Below, one piece after another: positions 18,224 through 27,013 of a stretch of DNA of 64,000 nucleotides (positions are counted from its first letter, which is position 1; each line of letters starts with the position of its first letter). The notes below the pieces were generated by a model. That model had not been told where the DNA came from, ran no database searches, and worked only from the letters and a program-made list of their open reading frames with translations. Both the position numbers and the translations under genes were made by a program. The stretch comes from Actinomycetes bacterium. Lineage in GTDB: Bacteria; Actinomycetota; Acidimicrobiia; Acidimicrobiales; Acidimicrobiaceae. Location: assembly GCA_021822605.1 (NCBI GenBank), contig JAKAQL010000006.1:1-64000 (forward strand). Direction: 5' to 3'.

Positions 18224-19243
18224 GTGACCTATCGTATTGCCGTGGTAGGTGGGGACGGCATCGGGCCAGAGGTAACCCGAGAGGCGTTGAAGGTCGCCCG
18301 GGCAGCCGGTGCTATCTTGGAGACACGCGAATTCGAACTCGGTGCCGCTCACTACGAGCGCTCTGGGGAGGTATTGCGTGACGAGACGCTCGCCGAGCTC
18401 ATGGATTTCGACGCCATCTTACTCGGGGCCATTGGTCCTGCGATCGGTTCAACCACGGTTCCGTCAGGGATATTGGAGCGTGGTCTCCTGCTGCGTTTGC
18501 GCTTTGCCCTCGACCTCTATATCAATCAGCGACCCTTCCTGACCTTGGACCCAAGCACCACCACCACTCACAAGCCCGTCGATATGGTGGTTGTCCGCGA
18601 GAACACAGAAGGAGCCTATGTGGGCGAAGGCGGGCTTCTCCGCAAGGGAACCGCCTACGAAGTGGCCACCCAGGGCTCTGTGAACACCCGCAATGGAGTC
18701 GAACGAGCAGTTCGCTTTGCCTTCGAACTCGCGCAATCACGAGACCGGAAACTGCTTACCCTTGTGCATAAAACAAATGTACTCACCTACTCTGGTGACC
18801 TATGGTATCGAACCTTTCTTGAGGTCGCGACCGAATACCCGGCCGTCACAACCAACTACAATCATGTCGATGCTGCTTGTATCTACCTCGTTGAGGCTCC
18901 GGAGCGTTACGACGTTGTCGTCACCGACAACCTCTTTGGCGACATACTGACCGACCTAGCGGCAGCCGTCTCCCAGGGCATTGGGTATGCGGCCTCTGCG
19001 AACATCAACCCCGGACGCACTGGACCTTCTCTCTTTGAACCGGTGCATGGAGCCGCACATGATCGCGTCGGGACCGGTCAGGCAAACCCATATGCTGCCA
19101 TTCGATCCGCGGCGATGATGCTGAACTTCCTTGGCGAGACCGCGATCGCCGCGAAAATCGAACGCGCACTGACGGTGTTGCCGCCCAAAGGGGCAACGAC
19201 CACTGAAATAGGTGATTTCTACCGAGAAAGGGTGACCCACTAA
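18224..19243 (+). CDS. leuB: 3-isopropylmalate dehydrogenase
   Basis: NAD-dependent oxidative decarboxylase, 339 residues, of leucine synthesis; related enzymes also act on 3-methylmalate in the citramalate route. It shows AVVGGDGIGPEVTREA, VRENTEGAYVGEGG, the metal-binding VVTDNLFGDILTDLAA and FEPVHGAAHDRVGTGQANP. Start GTG 18224 follows GGCAGGA. Its stop TAA overlaps the ilvE ATG by one base (TAATG), showing translational coupling. First gene of a leuB-ilvE-cimA operon. Confidence 0.95.
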   Translation: MTYRIAVVGGDGIGPEVTREALKVARAAGAILETREFELGAAHYERSGEVLRDETLAELMDFDAILLGAIGPAIGSTTVPSGILERGLLLRLRFALDLYINQRPFLTLDPSTTTTHKPVDMVVVRENTEGAYVGEGGLLRKGTAYEVATQGSVNTRNGVERAVRFAFELAQSRDRKLLTLVHKTNVLTYSGDLWYRTFLEVATEYPAVTTNYNHVDAACIYLVEAPERYDVVVTDNLFGDILTDLAAAVSQGIGYAASANINPGRTGPSLFEPVHGAAHDRVGTGQANPYAAIRSAAMMLNFLGETAIAAKIERALTVLPPKGATTTEIGDFYRERVTH

Positions 19244-20169
19244 TGCCAATACAAGCAATGAAGTATGTTTGGATGAATGGTGAGCTGGTTCCGTTTGAGG
19301 ATGCCAACGTCCACGTTCTCACCCATGCACTCCACTACGGTTATGGAGTCTTCGAGGGAATCCGAGCCTATGAGACTCCGCAAGGTTCCGCGATTTTCCG
19401 GCTCACCGACCATATCAACCGTTTCTACGAATCCGCCAAGATTTTGATGATGGAGATCCCCTACACAGCCACTGAACTCATCGAAGCCACCAAACGGCTG
19501 GTCGACGAAAACGGTCACGCGTCATGCTATATCCGTCCCATCGCCTACCTCGGTTATGGTGAGATGGGGCTGAATCCGTTGACCGGCAAGACGGATGTCG
19601 CGATCGCTACCTGGCCATGGGGCGCCTACCTCGGAGAAGAGGGCCTTGCCAGGGGGATTCGCGCAAAAATCTCCTCTTTCAAACGCCACGACCCCAATAT
19701 CATCCCACCAGCCGCCAAGACCACCGGTGGCTACATCAACTCAGCACTTGCCAAAGCAGAGGTCATCAAGGCAGGTTACGATGAGGCCATCATGCTCTCC
19801 GGCCAGGGAAACGTCAGCGAGTGCACGGGTGAGAACATCTTCATCGTCAAAAATGGCATGCTTCTCACCCCATCCGACGCATCTGGTGCACTCTCTGGCA
19901 TCACCCGCAAGACCATCACACAGGTCGCCAAAGACATGGGTATCGAGACACACGAGGCCCAGCTCCTCCGAACCGACCTCTATCTGGCCGATGAGATGTT
20001 CATCACCGGCACCGCCGCTGAGGTAGTACCTGTCAGTTCAGTCGATGATCGCGTAATCGGCACGGGCGAGCCCGGCAAGATATCCAAGGAGCTCCAGCGA
20101 CGCTATTTTCAGATCGTCACTGGCAGCGATCCTGCTTACGATCACTGGCTAGAGTACGTGAAGGGTTAA
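19243..20169 (+). CDS. ilvE: Branched-chain amino acid aminotransferase
   Basis: Fold-type IV PLP aminotransferase of 308 residues that makes Leu, Ile and Val from their keto acids. Typical features are VHVLTHALHYGYGVFEGIRAY at the N-terminal end of the PLP site, the catalytic lysine region AAKTTGGYINSALAK, and NVSECTGENIFIVK near the phosphate-binding loop. The C-terminal DEMFITGTAAEVVPV also fits. GAAAGGG lies before the ATG. Coupled to leuB upstream and 4 bases from the proposed CTG start of cimA downstream. Confidence 0.95.
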   Translation: MPIQAMKYVWMNGELVPFEDANVHVLTHALHYGYGVFEGIRAYETPQGSAIFRLTDHINRFYESAKILMMEIPYTATELIEATKRLVDENGHASCYIRPIAYLGYGEMGLNPLTGKTDVAIATWPWGAYLGEEGLARGIRAKISSFKRHDPNIIPPAAKTTGGYINSALAKAEVIKAGYDEAIMLSGQGNVSECTGENIFIVKNGMLLTPSDASGALSGITRKTITQVAKDMGIETHEAQLLRTDLYLADEMFITGTAAEVVPVSSVDDRVIGTGEPGKISKELQRRYFQIVTGSDPAYDHWLEYVKG

Positions 20170-20173
20170 CATC

Positions 20174-21754
20174 CTGCGTCACGTCGATATCTACGATACG
20201 ACCCTGAGAGATGGGTCACAGCAGGAGGGTATCTCACTCACCGTGGAGGATAAAATCCGCGTTGCCCGTCAGCTTGACACTCTTGGAGTCCAGTTCATTG
20301 AGGGGGGCTGGCCAGGGGCCAACCCCAAGGATGCAGCGTTCTTTGCCAGAGCGACCGATGAGCTCAGTCTGCAGACCGCCCAGCTTGTCGCTTTTGGTTC
20401 GACCCGTCGCGCAAATGGGGATGTTGCGAGCGACCCTAACCTTAGGGCGCTGGTCGCCAGCGGTGTTACCCATGTATGTATCGTTGCTAAGGCCTGGGAT
20501 TACCATGTGGTCCATGCACTTCGTACCTCTCTCGATGAAGCGATTGCAATGGTGCGGGATTCGGTGGCCTTCCTGACCGAGCACGGCTGTCGCGTCTTCC
20601 TCGATGCTGAGCACTTCTTCGATGGCTTCAAGGACAATCCGTCCTTCGCTTTGTCGGTGCTCGATGCCGCCGAGGAGGCAGGGGCGACGACGTTAGTACT
20701 TTGTGACACAAACGGCGGTACGCTGCCGTCAGAGATTCCCACGATTATCAACAGCGTCAAGGAGCACGTGTCACTGCCAATCGGTGTCCATTTTCACAAT
20801 GACTCCGGTTGTGCCGTTGCCAACTCCCTCATTGCGGTCGATCTTGGAGCAAGTCAGGTACAGGGATGCCTCAACGGCTACGGCGAAAGGACCGGTAATG
20901 CCAACCTCATCCCCATCATCGCGGCGCTCTCGCTCAAGGAAAAGATCACAACTATTCCTCCTCATAATCTGGAGCTCCTCACCCCCACCGCCCGTCACAT
21001 CGCTGAGATCACCAACCTCCCCCTCTCCCCGCAGACCCCCTATGTGGGTGCATCCGCCTTCACCCATAAGGCAGGCCTCCACGTCAGTGCGATCGCCAGG
21101 CGCAGCGATGCCTACGAACACATCAGCCCTGAGCTCGTTGGCAACCACAGCCGTTTCGTCGTATCGGAGATGGCGGGTCGCCAGACACTTCTGATCAAAG
21201 CGGCTGAACTCGGACTCGAACTCACCGACGACGCGACCACATCGCTCCTTCAGCGCCTCAAGGATCTCGAACATCGAGGATACCACTTTGAGGTGGCGGA
21301 TGGCTCACTTGAGCTACTGATGCGCCAGGCTCTCGGCTGGACACAGCCTTACTTCCAGGTCGAGTCCTATCGGGTTACGACCGACGGTTATCGTGGACCA
21401 GAGCTACTCACCGAAGCGACTGTCAAGGTGCAAGTGCAGGGCGAACGCATCATCGCAACGGCTGAGGGAAATGGCCCTGTTCACGCACTCGACCAGGCAC
21501 TCCGACAGGCCCTCCAGCGAACCTACCCCTCCCTCACCACCATGGGACTCGACGACTACAAGGTACGAGTGCTTGACACCTCGAGTGGCACCGATGCAAT
21601 CGTCCGGGTTCTTATCGACTTCTCCGATTCCGAGACGCAATGGACGACGACTGGCGTCTCCACCAACATCATCGAGGCATCGTTCTCAGCGCTGACTGAG
21701 GGCTTTGTACTCGCCCTCCTCAAGACCACATCAAATGAAGGGAGCGCACCGTGA
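20174..21754 (+). CDS. cimA: (R)-citramalate synthase, non-canonical start
   Basis: Condenses pyruvate with acetyl-CoA to citramalate, giving a threonine-independent route to 2-oxobutyrate and isoleucine. The catalytic N-terminal motif YDTTLRDGSQQEG (residues about 7-19) lies upstream of the first canonical start (GTG 20243), so the true start must be earlier. In frame there is no ATG, GTG or TTG after the TGA stop at 20159. CTG at 20174, giving MRHVDIYDTT, with GAAGGG 8 bases upstream, is the best candidate. Other motifs are GVHFHNDSGCAVANSL and FTHKAGLHVSA; a LeuA-type regulatory domain is at the C-terminus. Length would be 526, normal for CimA. Confidence 0.88.
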   Translation: MRHVDIYDTTLRDGSQQEGISLTVEDKIRVARQLDTLGVQFIEGGWPGANPKDAAFFARATDELSLQTAQLVAFGSTRRANGDVASDPNLRALVASGVTHVCIVAKAWDYHVVHALRTSLDEAIAMVRDSVAFLTEHGCRVFLDAEHFFDGFKDNPSFALSVLDAAEEAGATTLVLCDTNGGTLPSEIPTIINSVKEHVSLPIGVHFHNDSGCAVANSLIAVDLGASQVQGCLNGYGERTGNANLIPIIAALSLKEKITTIPPHNLELLTPTARHIAEITNLPLSPQTPYVGASAFTHKAGLHVSAIARRSDAYEHISPELVGNHSRFVVSEMAGRQTLLIKAAELGLELTDDATTSLLQRLKDLEHRGYHFEVADGSLELLMRQALGWTQPYFQVESYRVTTDGYRGPELLTEATVKVQVQGERIIATAEGNGPVHALDQALRQALQRTYPSLTTMGLDDYKVRVLDTSSGTDAIVRVLIDFSDSETQWTTTGVSTNIIEASFSALTEGFVLALLKTTSNEGSAP

Positions 21755-22212
21755 GTCAACCAGACATGGTCGAGATCAGTACAAGCGAACGGGCACCGCT
21801 ATTCTGGGCTGAACCCGTCAACCCGGTAGAACTAGCACTGGACCGGCCGGCCGAACTCACCGGTCGCAGGCTCGCTCAGGGACAGTTGAACGGACGCCCG
21901 GGCCCCGATCAGGGTTACGCACTCGCCCTTTACGAACATCTCGCTGGTCAAGTTCAAGCGCTCCCTACAGAACAGCGCGCCGATATCCAGGCTGGCGTGG
22001 TTGCCTGCGCCATGGCCATTGCAGGACGCTTAGGAAGAGCTCCAATTCTGGCAGATCTTAAAGTGGTGCTCGAACACTTCGGCTACCTCGGGGGTGCCAC
22101 CTCAGAGCAGATCCGCATTCGCCAGGACCGCTTCAAGGGGATCGCCCATAACTACCAAGCACTCCGGCGGATGGTGGCCTTTACTGAGATGGAGCTCAAC
22201 CTCCAAGAATGA
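21751..22212 (+). CDS. Conserved-looking protein of unknown function
   Basis: A 153-residue soluble protein beginning MSQPDMVEISTSERAPLFW. Its GTG overlaps the cimA stop by four bases (GTGA), which supports genuine, coupled translation as the last gene of the leuB-ilvE-cimA operon. Residues about 70-110 (CAMAIAGRLGRAPILADLKVVL) form a likely helical core. I do not recognise a family. It ends inside the 3' end of the convergent ndh gene with a 17-base overlap. Confidence 0.75.
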   Translation: MSQPDMVEISTSERAPLFWAEPVNPVELALDRPAELTGRRLAQGQLNGRPGPDQGYALALYEHLAGQVQALPTEQRADIQAGVVACAMAIAGRLGRAPILADLKVVLEHFGYLGGATSEQIRIRQDRFKGIAHNYQALRRMVAFTEMELNLQE

Positions 22213-23491
22213 CTCGCGGACCCTTACCCCACGATAGATAGTGCCACGTCCAGTTGATCATCACCGACGCTTTGTTCCGTGAGCCCAACAGAGTAACCAC
22301 GTGTAGACCGAGCCAGGCCAACCAGGCAGCGGTCCCGCTGAGACGTATCCCACGGCCCACCTCCGCAACGGCTGCACGTCGGCCAATGGTAGCCATCGTT
22401 CCCTTGTCACGATAACGGAAAGGGTAGGTCGCCTCCTCCTTGGCGAGCGAGCCGATTTGGCGAGCTGCATGGCGTCCGCCTTGGATGGCCGGCTGTGCAA
22501 GTTGTGGCAACGGTGTACCAGCGGGATCGGAGGCAAGGGCGACGTCGCCAATAGCAAAGATCGACTCCGAACCCAACACCCGCAGGTCTCCCCCCACCAT
22601 CAGACGACCGCCGCGACCGGTGGGAAGGCCGAGACGCCCGATAACCGGTGGCACCGCCACCCCTGCGGCCCAAAGGACAAGGCCATTCTGAATCTCACGA
22701 CCACTGTGGAGCAGAATGACGCCCGGCTCCACCGCCTGGACCGCCTCCTGCAAGAGAACGGTGACACCGCGGGTACGCAGCTCACGCCGGGCGTACTCGG
22801 AGAGCTCCTCATTGAAAGCCTCCAGAAGCCGGGTCTGTTGTTCTATGAGGATCACCTTCACATCATCAGGGTTCAGACTGGTATAGTCGGTATAGAGGGC
22901 CTTGTGTGCCAGCTCAGCAATGGCACCAGCGAGTTCAACACCCGTCGCACCGCCACCTACCACAACGAAGGTGAGGGCACCATCACGGACTCCGTGCGCA
23001 ACAGCTTGCTCGAACTGGTGAAAGAGGTGGTTTCTCACATCGAGCGCATCGTCGAGGGTGTAGATGGCGTGTGAATACTCCCGAGCACCCTCGATGCCGA
23101 AGTAGTTGGCGGTGGCGCCAACTGCGAGAATGAGGTAGTCGTAATCGATGGTGCGCCCATCCTCGAGGACGATGAATTTGCGCTCTGCGTCGACGGATGC
23201 CAACTCGCCTTGTTCAAACTTGGTTCGAGCCATGCTCCGGATGACCGTCCTGATGGGGAAGGCGACATCACCTGGATTCAACCCAGCAGTGGCTACCTGA
23301 TACAGCAACGGCTGAAAGGTCGCAAAGTTATGACGATCCACCAGGGTGACATCGGCGGAGAGCTTCGAGAGCTCCTCCACTGCTGCAAGCCCGCCAAAGC
23401 CAGCACCCACGACGACCACCTTTGGACGACCCGGAGTGCCCGCAGCTGCAGGTGCTCCAATTTTACGCTGACGAAGTCGCGTCGTTATCAT
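22196..23491 (-). CDS. ndh: Type II NADH dehydrogenase
   Basis: Single-subunit, non-proton-pumping NADH:quinone oxidoreductase on the inner membrane face, about 431 residues. The FAD-binding motif is VVVGAGFGGLAAVEEL and the NADH-binding motif is FVVVGGGATGVELAGAI; FAIGDVALASD and QPAIQGGRHAARQI are also typical. The C-terminal amphipathic segment WHYLSWGKGPR fits membrane attachment. ATG 23491 has AGGAGG about 7 bases upstream and is chosen over an earlier in-frame start at 23530. Normal family length. Confidence 0.93.
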   Translation of the reverse strand: MITTRLRQRKIGAPAAAGTPGRPKVVVVGAGFGGLAAVEELSKLSADVTLVDRHNFATFQPLLYQVATAGLNPGDVAFPIRTVIRSMARTKFEQGELASVDAERKFIVLEDGRTIDYDYLILAVGATANYFGIEGAREYSHAIYTLDDALDVRNHLFHQFEQAVAHGVRDGALTFVVVGGGATGVELAGAIAELAHKALYTDYTSLNPDDVKVILIEQQTRLLEAFNEELSEYARRELRTRGVTVLLQEAVQAVEPGVILLHSGREIQNGLVLWAAGVAVPPVIGRLGLPTGRGGRLMVGGDLRVLGSESIFAIGDVALASDPAGTPLPQLAQPAIQGGRHAARQIGSLAKEEATYPFRYRDKGTMATIGRRAAVAEVGRGIRLSGTAAWLAWLGLHVVTLLGSRNKASVMINWTWHYLSWGKGPRVILGG

Positions 23492-23561
23492 CCTTACCTC
23501 CTCGCGCTTTCGATCGAGCATAATAGACACCAGGCTTTCGACGGTTGTCCGTAACCATCCC

Positions 23562-24173
23562 TTAATCTTGTGCGGTCTTGGTCTCCAAGCGACGCGTCTG
23601 GTGACTCAAGGCTCGCAGTGCTTCGGCATCTGAGTAGATGACGACTCCAACGCCTTGCATCTGAGCTTGTTGAAGCCGCTCCACCACACCTACGGTAGGC
23701 TCGAACGTCGACGGCGCTAGCACCACCCACACCGGCAACAATCGAACGAGCATGATCGCAAGTGAAAGCCGAAACCTACCTGCCTTATCGAGCCGACCAG
23801 CGGGTTCATTGGCCACAGAAAGTAGGTCAACATCACCGAGGACCGCTCGAAACGGTGGCACCTTCCCGAGTCGAGGCGGTCCTACGCGTACCGCAAGTGC
23901 AAGGTGTTCAAGCACCTTGAGTGAGGGCATCGGAGAAAACTCTTCGAAGGCGATGCCAAGAACGGAGCGCGCCTCCCGACTGCCAACTCGAGCGCCGAGG
24001 ACACTGATCTCGGCGTTGGGCTCCAACCCGAGAAAGGCCCGAGCAACCAGATCAGGCGATCCGCCCGTCAGTAGCATCGTCTCACCTTGGCCGAGCTTCC
24101 AGGTACCCAACCGTAGAACCTCACCCCTGTGGCTGACCGAACCCTGCACCTCGAGCACTGGCTTAGGTGTCAC
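23562..24173 (-). CDS. ABC-type ATPase-like protein lacking catalytic motifs
   Basis: A 203-residue protein with the length and order of an ABC ATP-binding domain, but degenerate. The region expected to hold Walker A reads LLTGGSPDLVARAFLGL with no GKS/GKT. The signature-like segment reads LDKAGRFRLSLAIMLVRLLP, and the following hydrophobic strand WVVLAPSTFEPT lacks the Walker B Asp-Glu. ATP hydrolysis is therefore unlikely. It overlaps the end of the multi-span membrane gene by 11 bases, so the two are probably one complex. The assignment rests on pattern only. Confidence 0.55.
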   Translation of the reverse strand: MTPKPVLEVQGSVSHRGEVLRLGTWKLGQGETMLLTGGSPDLVARAFLGLEPNAEISVLGARVGSREARSVLGIAFEEFSPMPSLKVLEHLALAVRVGPPRLGKVPPFRAVLGDVDLLSVANEPAGRLDKAGRFRLSLAIMLVRLLPVWVVLAPSTFEPTVGVVERLQQAQMQGVGVVIYSDAEALRALSHQTRRLETKTAQD

Positions 24174-25374
24174 GCACCTCTCCTCGCCACCAACTCACCA
24201 GCGATATCCCTACGATCCCCATAATGACCGAAAAGCTCGATCCAGTGATGACATACTCGAAGAAGAGACCGTGTGCTCCAAAGGCGTTGTTGAGCTGCAC
24301 AAGCGGAGCCAACGCGCAGCCAGCGAGCGCAACCGCGAGCACGCCGGTCACCCAGCGTCCCTGTGCGAGGGAGGGGTCTACCGCCATAACCCGTAGAGCG
24401 ACTCCGGCCCCGAAAAACCCCACTCCACAACCGAGCGCTAGGACCAAGACGGTCCCAAAACCGACCAGGTAGCTCACCCGCCATGCGACTCCGATCGCCG
24501 CCACCAAGAGTACACTCGCCAACAGCGCGGGCAAGACCGACCCACGTCGGCCATAGGATCCACGCGTCCGTGGTAGAACCCCGAGAAGACCCTCTGGGCG
24601 CACCAACGTGGATGCGATCGGGCTCAACTCCCAACCCAGCCAACAGCCGAGTGCCGCCACAAGAGGTCCTAACACCAACAACCCCTCCGCAAGACCAATA
24701 CCGAGAGGAACCAACGCGAGTGCTCCGAGCAGTAACCTCAACCACGTCCTAGGGCCCACCCGGATCACACTGATCGCCCCTAGGGTCAACCCGGGATACC
24801 GCAACAACGACGAAAGACTCCATGATTGGTCCACCAGCCGATCATCGGATGGCAACCCTCGAGGGGATTCGGGAGCCCATCGAGACCCAACGAGGACCAC
24901 TAACCCGATGAAAAGCGCAATCACCGATAACTCCACCGAACTACGGCCGATGAGCAGTTGTGCAGCACCACGTTGGATGACCAGCGATCCACCACTCACC
25001 AGTCCGATCATCCAAAGAATCGCTCCAAGCCCCAGCCCTAGGTCGATCCAGCGAACCAGCATCGTCCACCGATTTAAACCCATCAACCAGACTCCGAGCG
25101 CACCCCCGAGTAGCAGCCAGGGCACGAACCCTTGGCGGACCAAGCCTTGGTGCCGCAGGGCATACCATGCCACCCATGAGTAGACAATCGTCACGGCCAG
25201 GATCAACACCGCCAGTGGACGGCTCCAACGGCGTCCAAGGCTGATGACACTGGCAGAGACAAAGACTGCGAGCAAACCACCACCGAGCGCCGCATTGGGT
25301 AACGTATGCACAACCCTATCCAGGTCGCGATCAAGGACCGCTACCAAAACGATGAGGCTAACAACCCCCCACAC
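24163..25374 (-). CDS. Multi-span membrane protein, partner of the ABC-like protein
   Basis: A 403-residue protein with about ten hydrophobic segments; examples are VVSLIVLVAVL at the N-terminus, LAVLILAVTIVYSWVAWYAL and ALALVPLGIGLAEGLLVLG. Several are rich in Gly and Leu like ABC permeases. No signal cleavage site or catalytic motif is seen. The GTG start at 25374 lacks a clear ribosome-binding site. The frame stays open upstream with a basic pre-membrane stretch (RAWRKSVV), so the true start may be a non-canonical codon nearer the ilvC stop. It follows ilvC by 40 bases on the same strand. Transport substrate unknown. Confidence 0.7.
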   Translation of the reverse strand: MWGVVSLIVLVAVLDRDLDRVVHTLPNAALGGGLLAVFVSASVISLGRRWSRPLAVLILAVTIVYSWVAWYALRHQGLVRQGFVPWLLLGGALGVWLMGLNRWTMLVRWIDLGLGLGAILWMIGLVSGGSLVIQRGAAQLLIGRSSVELSVIALFIGLVVLVGSRWAPESPRGLPSDDRLVDQSWSLSSLLRYPGLTLGAISVIRVGPRTWLRLLLGALALVPLGIGLAEGLLVLGPLVAALGCWLGWELSPIASTLVRPEGLLGVLPRTRGSYGRRGSVLPALLASVLLVAAIGVAWRVSYLVGFGTVLVLALGCGVGFFGAGVALRVMAVDPSLAQGRWVTGVLAVALAGCALAPLVQLNNAFGAHGLFFEYVITGSSFSVIMGIVGISLVSWWRGEVRDT

Positions 25375-25414
25375 GACTGACTTACGCCAGGCACGCAGGG
25401 CGAGCGAGTTGATA

Positions 25415-26437
25415 CTAACCGCCAGACACCTCGGTGATTTTGGACTTCGTTGACAGGAAGGGCATCATGGCACGCAACGTCGCACCAACTTGCTCAACCG
25501 GTTGATCCTTGGCCTGTTGGCGCAGCTTGTTAAAGTTTGGACGGCCAGCCGCCATCTCATCGATGAGTTCGCGTGCGAATGTTCCATCCTGGATCTCGCC
25601 AAGAATCCGCCGCATCTCCGCTCGTGTCGCCTCATTAATCACCCGCGGTCCACGCGTGAGTCCCCCATACTCTGCGGTCTCTGAGACCGAGAACCACATG
25701 CCCGCCAATCCATTCTCATAGAGAAGATCAACGATGAGTTTCATCTCATGGAGGCACTCGAAATAGGCTGACTCCGGTTGATAACCAGCCTCAACCAGGG
25801 TGGTGAAACCAGCGACAATGAGTTCACTCAGACCACCACAAAGCACCACCTGCTCACCAAAGAGATCTGTTTCAGTCTCTTCGGCAAAGGTCGTATCGAG
25901 GACGCCCGCCTTCGTTGAGCCGATTCCCCATGCGTAGGAGAGAGCGAGCGCGTGACCTGTTCCCAGAGGATCGTTTGCGACGGCGATCAGCGAGGGAACA
26001 CCGCCGCCCTCCTCATAGGTACGACGGACAAGGTGTCCGGGTCCCTTCGGGGCTATCATGATCACCGCCACATCCTCGGGCGGGACGATCTCCCCGAATC
26101 GGATGTTAAAACCGTGAGCAAAACCAAGAGTTTGGCCTGGACGGAGGTGTGGTGCCACCTCATTGTCGTAGATCTCTTTTTGCACTGTATCCGGGGCGAG
26201 GAACATGATCAGGTCCGCCCAGGCGACCGCCTCAGGTACCGACAAGACCTCGAGTCCACTCGCCCATGCCTTGTCTCCTGAGGCGGATCCTGGACGGAGC
26301 GCAACCCGCACTTTGACACCTGAGTCCGATAGGTTCAACGCATGGGCATGGCCTTGCGAACCATAACCAATGATGGCAACACGGGTGCCGCTAATGATGG
26401 ATGGATCGGCGTCCTTGTCGTAGTACATATGAGCCAT
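25415..26437 (-). CDS. ilvC: Ketol-acid reductoisomerase
   Basis: NADPH- and Mg-dependent class I enzyme of 340 residues, second step of valine and isoleucine synthesis. It shows [19 protein letters not shown] for NADPH binding, [14 protein letters not shown], and the metal-site segment [17 protein letters not shown], with [13 protein letters not shown] in the C-terminal knotted domain. Its ATG directly follows the ilvN stop codon with no gap, and the gene is the third of ilvBNC. Confidence 0.96.
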   Translation of the reverse strand: MAHMYYDKDADPSIISGTRVAIIGYGSQGHAHALNLSDSGVKVRVALRPGSASGDKAWASGLEVLSVPEAVAWADLIMFLAPDTVQKEIYDNEVAPHLRPGQTLGFAHGFNIRFGEIVPPEDVAVIMIAPKGPGHLVRRTYEEGGGVPSLIAVANDPLGTGHALALSYAWGIGSTKAGVLDTTFAEETETDLFGEQVVLCGGLSELIVAGFTTLVEAGYQPESAYFECLHEMKLIVDLLYENGLAGMWFSVSETAEYGGLTRGPRVINEATRAEMRRILGEIQDGTFARELIDEMAAGRPNFNKLRQQAKDQPVEQVGATLRAMMPFLSTKSKITEVSGG

Positions 26438-27013
26438 TTACGATACTCTTCCCTTTCTCGGTCGACGCGTAGGTTTTGGTAGCTTGCTAAGAGCAATCCT
26501 ACCTGTTCGTTGGAGTTCAATCAGACCAAACTCAGCCAGGAAGGCCTCGACATCATCGAGTTTCTCTGGAGAGAGGGCGAAGACCACCGTCAATCGATCC
26601 ATCGAAACATCGATGATCTCACCATGAAAGATCTCTACCAGCTCCATCACCTTCGCCCGGGCGCCCGCCTCTGCGTTGATAGTAGCCAACATACACTCAT
26701 ACTCGAGTGCATCGGCTGGGTCGATCTCAGTAATTTTGATAACGTTGATCAACTTATGAAGTTGCTTCGTGATCTGCTCGAGTGGCACCGTCTCGACATC
26801 GACCACGATGGTCAGCCGTGAAAAGCGCTCGTCATCGGTGGGTGCAACCGCCAACGAGTAGATATTAAATCCGCGTCGGGAGAACAATAACGCGACCCTA
26901 GCGAGCACACCTGCTCTATTCTCCACCAAAACACTCAAAATGTGATGTCGACCCTCAACGGGAGTACGGATTGACCCAATCGGGACGAGATTCGATGATC
27001 GCTCCACCATCAT
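26438..27013 (-). CDS. ilvN: Acetolactate synthase small regulatory subunit
   Basis: A 191-residue regulatory subunit that binds valine and activates IlvB. An N-terminal ACT domain (HHILSVLVENRAGVLARVA, SRRGFNIYSLAVAPT) is followed by a second ACT-like domain (RTGRIALSKL at the end). It overlaps ilvB by 4 bases and abuts ilvC. Two Met codons start the frame. The length is slightly above E. coli IlvH and normal for actinobacteria. Confidence 0.94.
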   Translation of the reverse strand: MMVERSSNLVPIGSIRTPVEGRHHILSVLVENRAGVLARVALLFSRRGFNIYSLAVAPTDDERFSRLTIVVDVETVPLEQITKQLHKLINVIKITEIDPADALEYECMLATINAEAGARAKVMELVEIFHGEIIDVSMDRLTVVFALSPEKLDDVEAFLAEFGLIELQRTGRIALSKLPKPTRRPRKGRVS

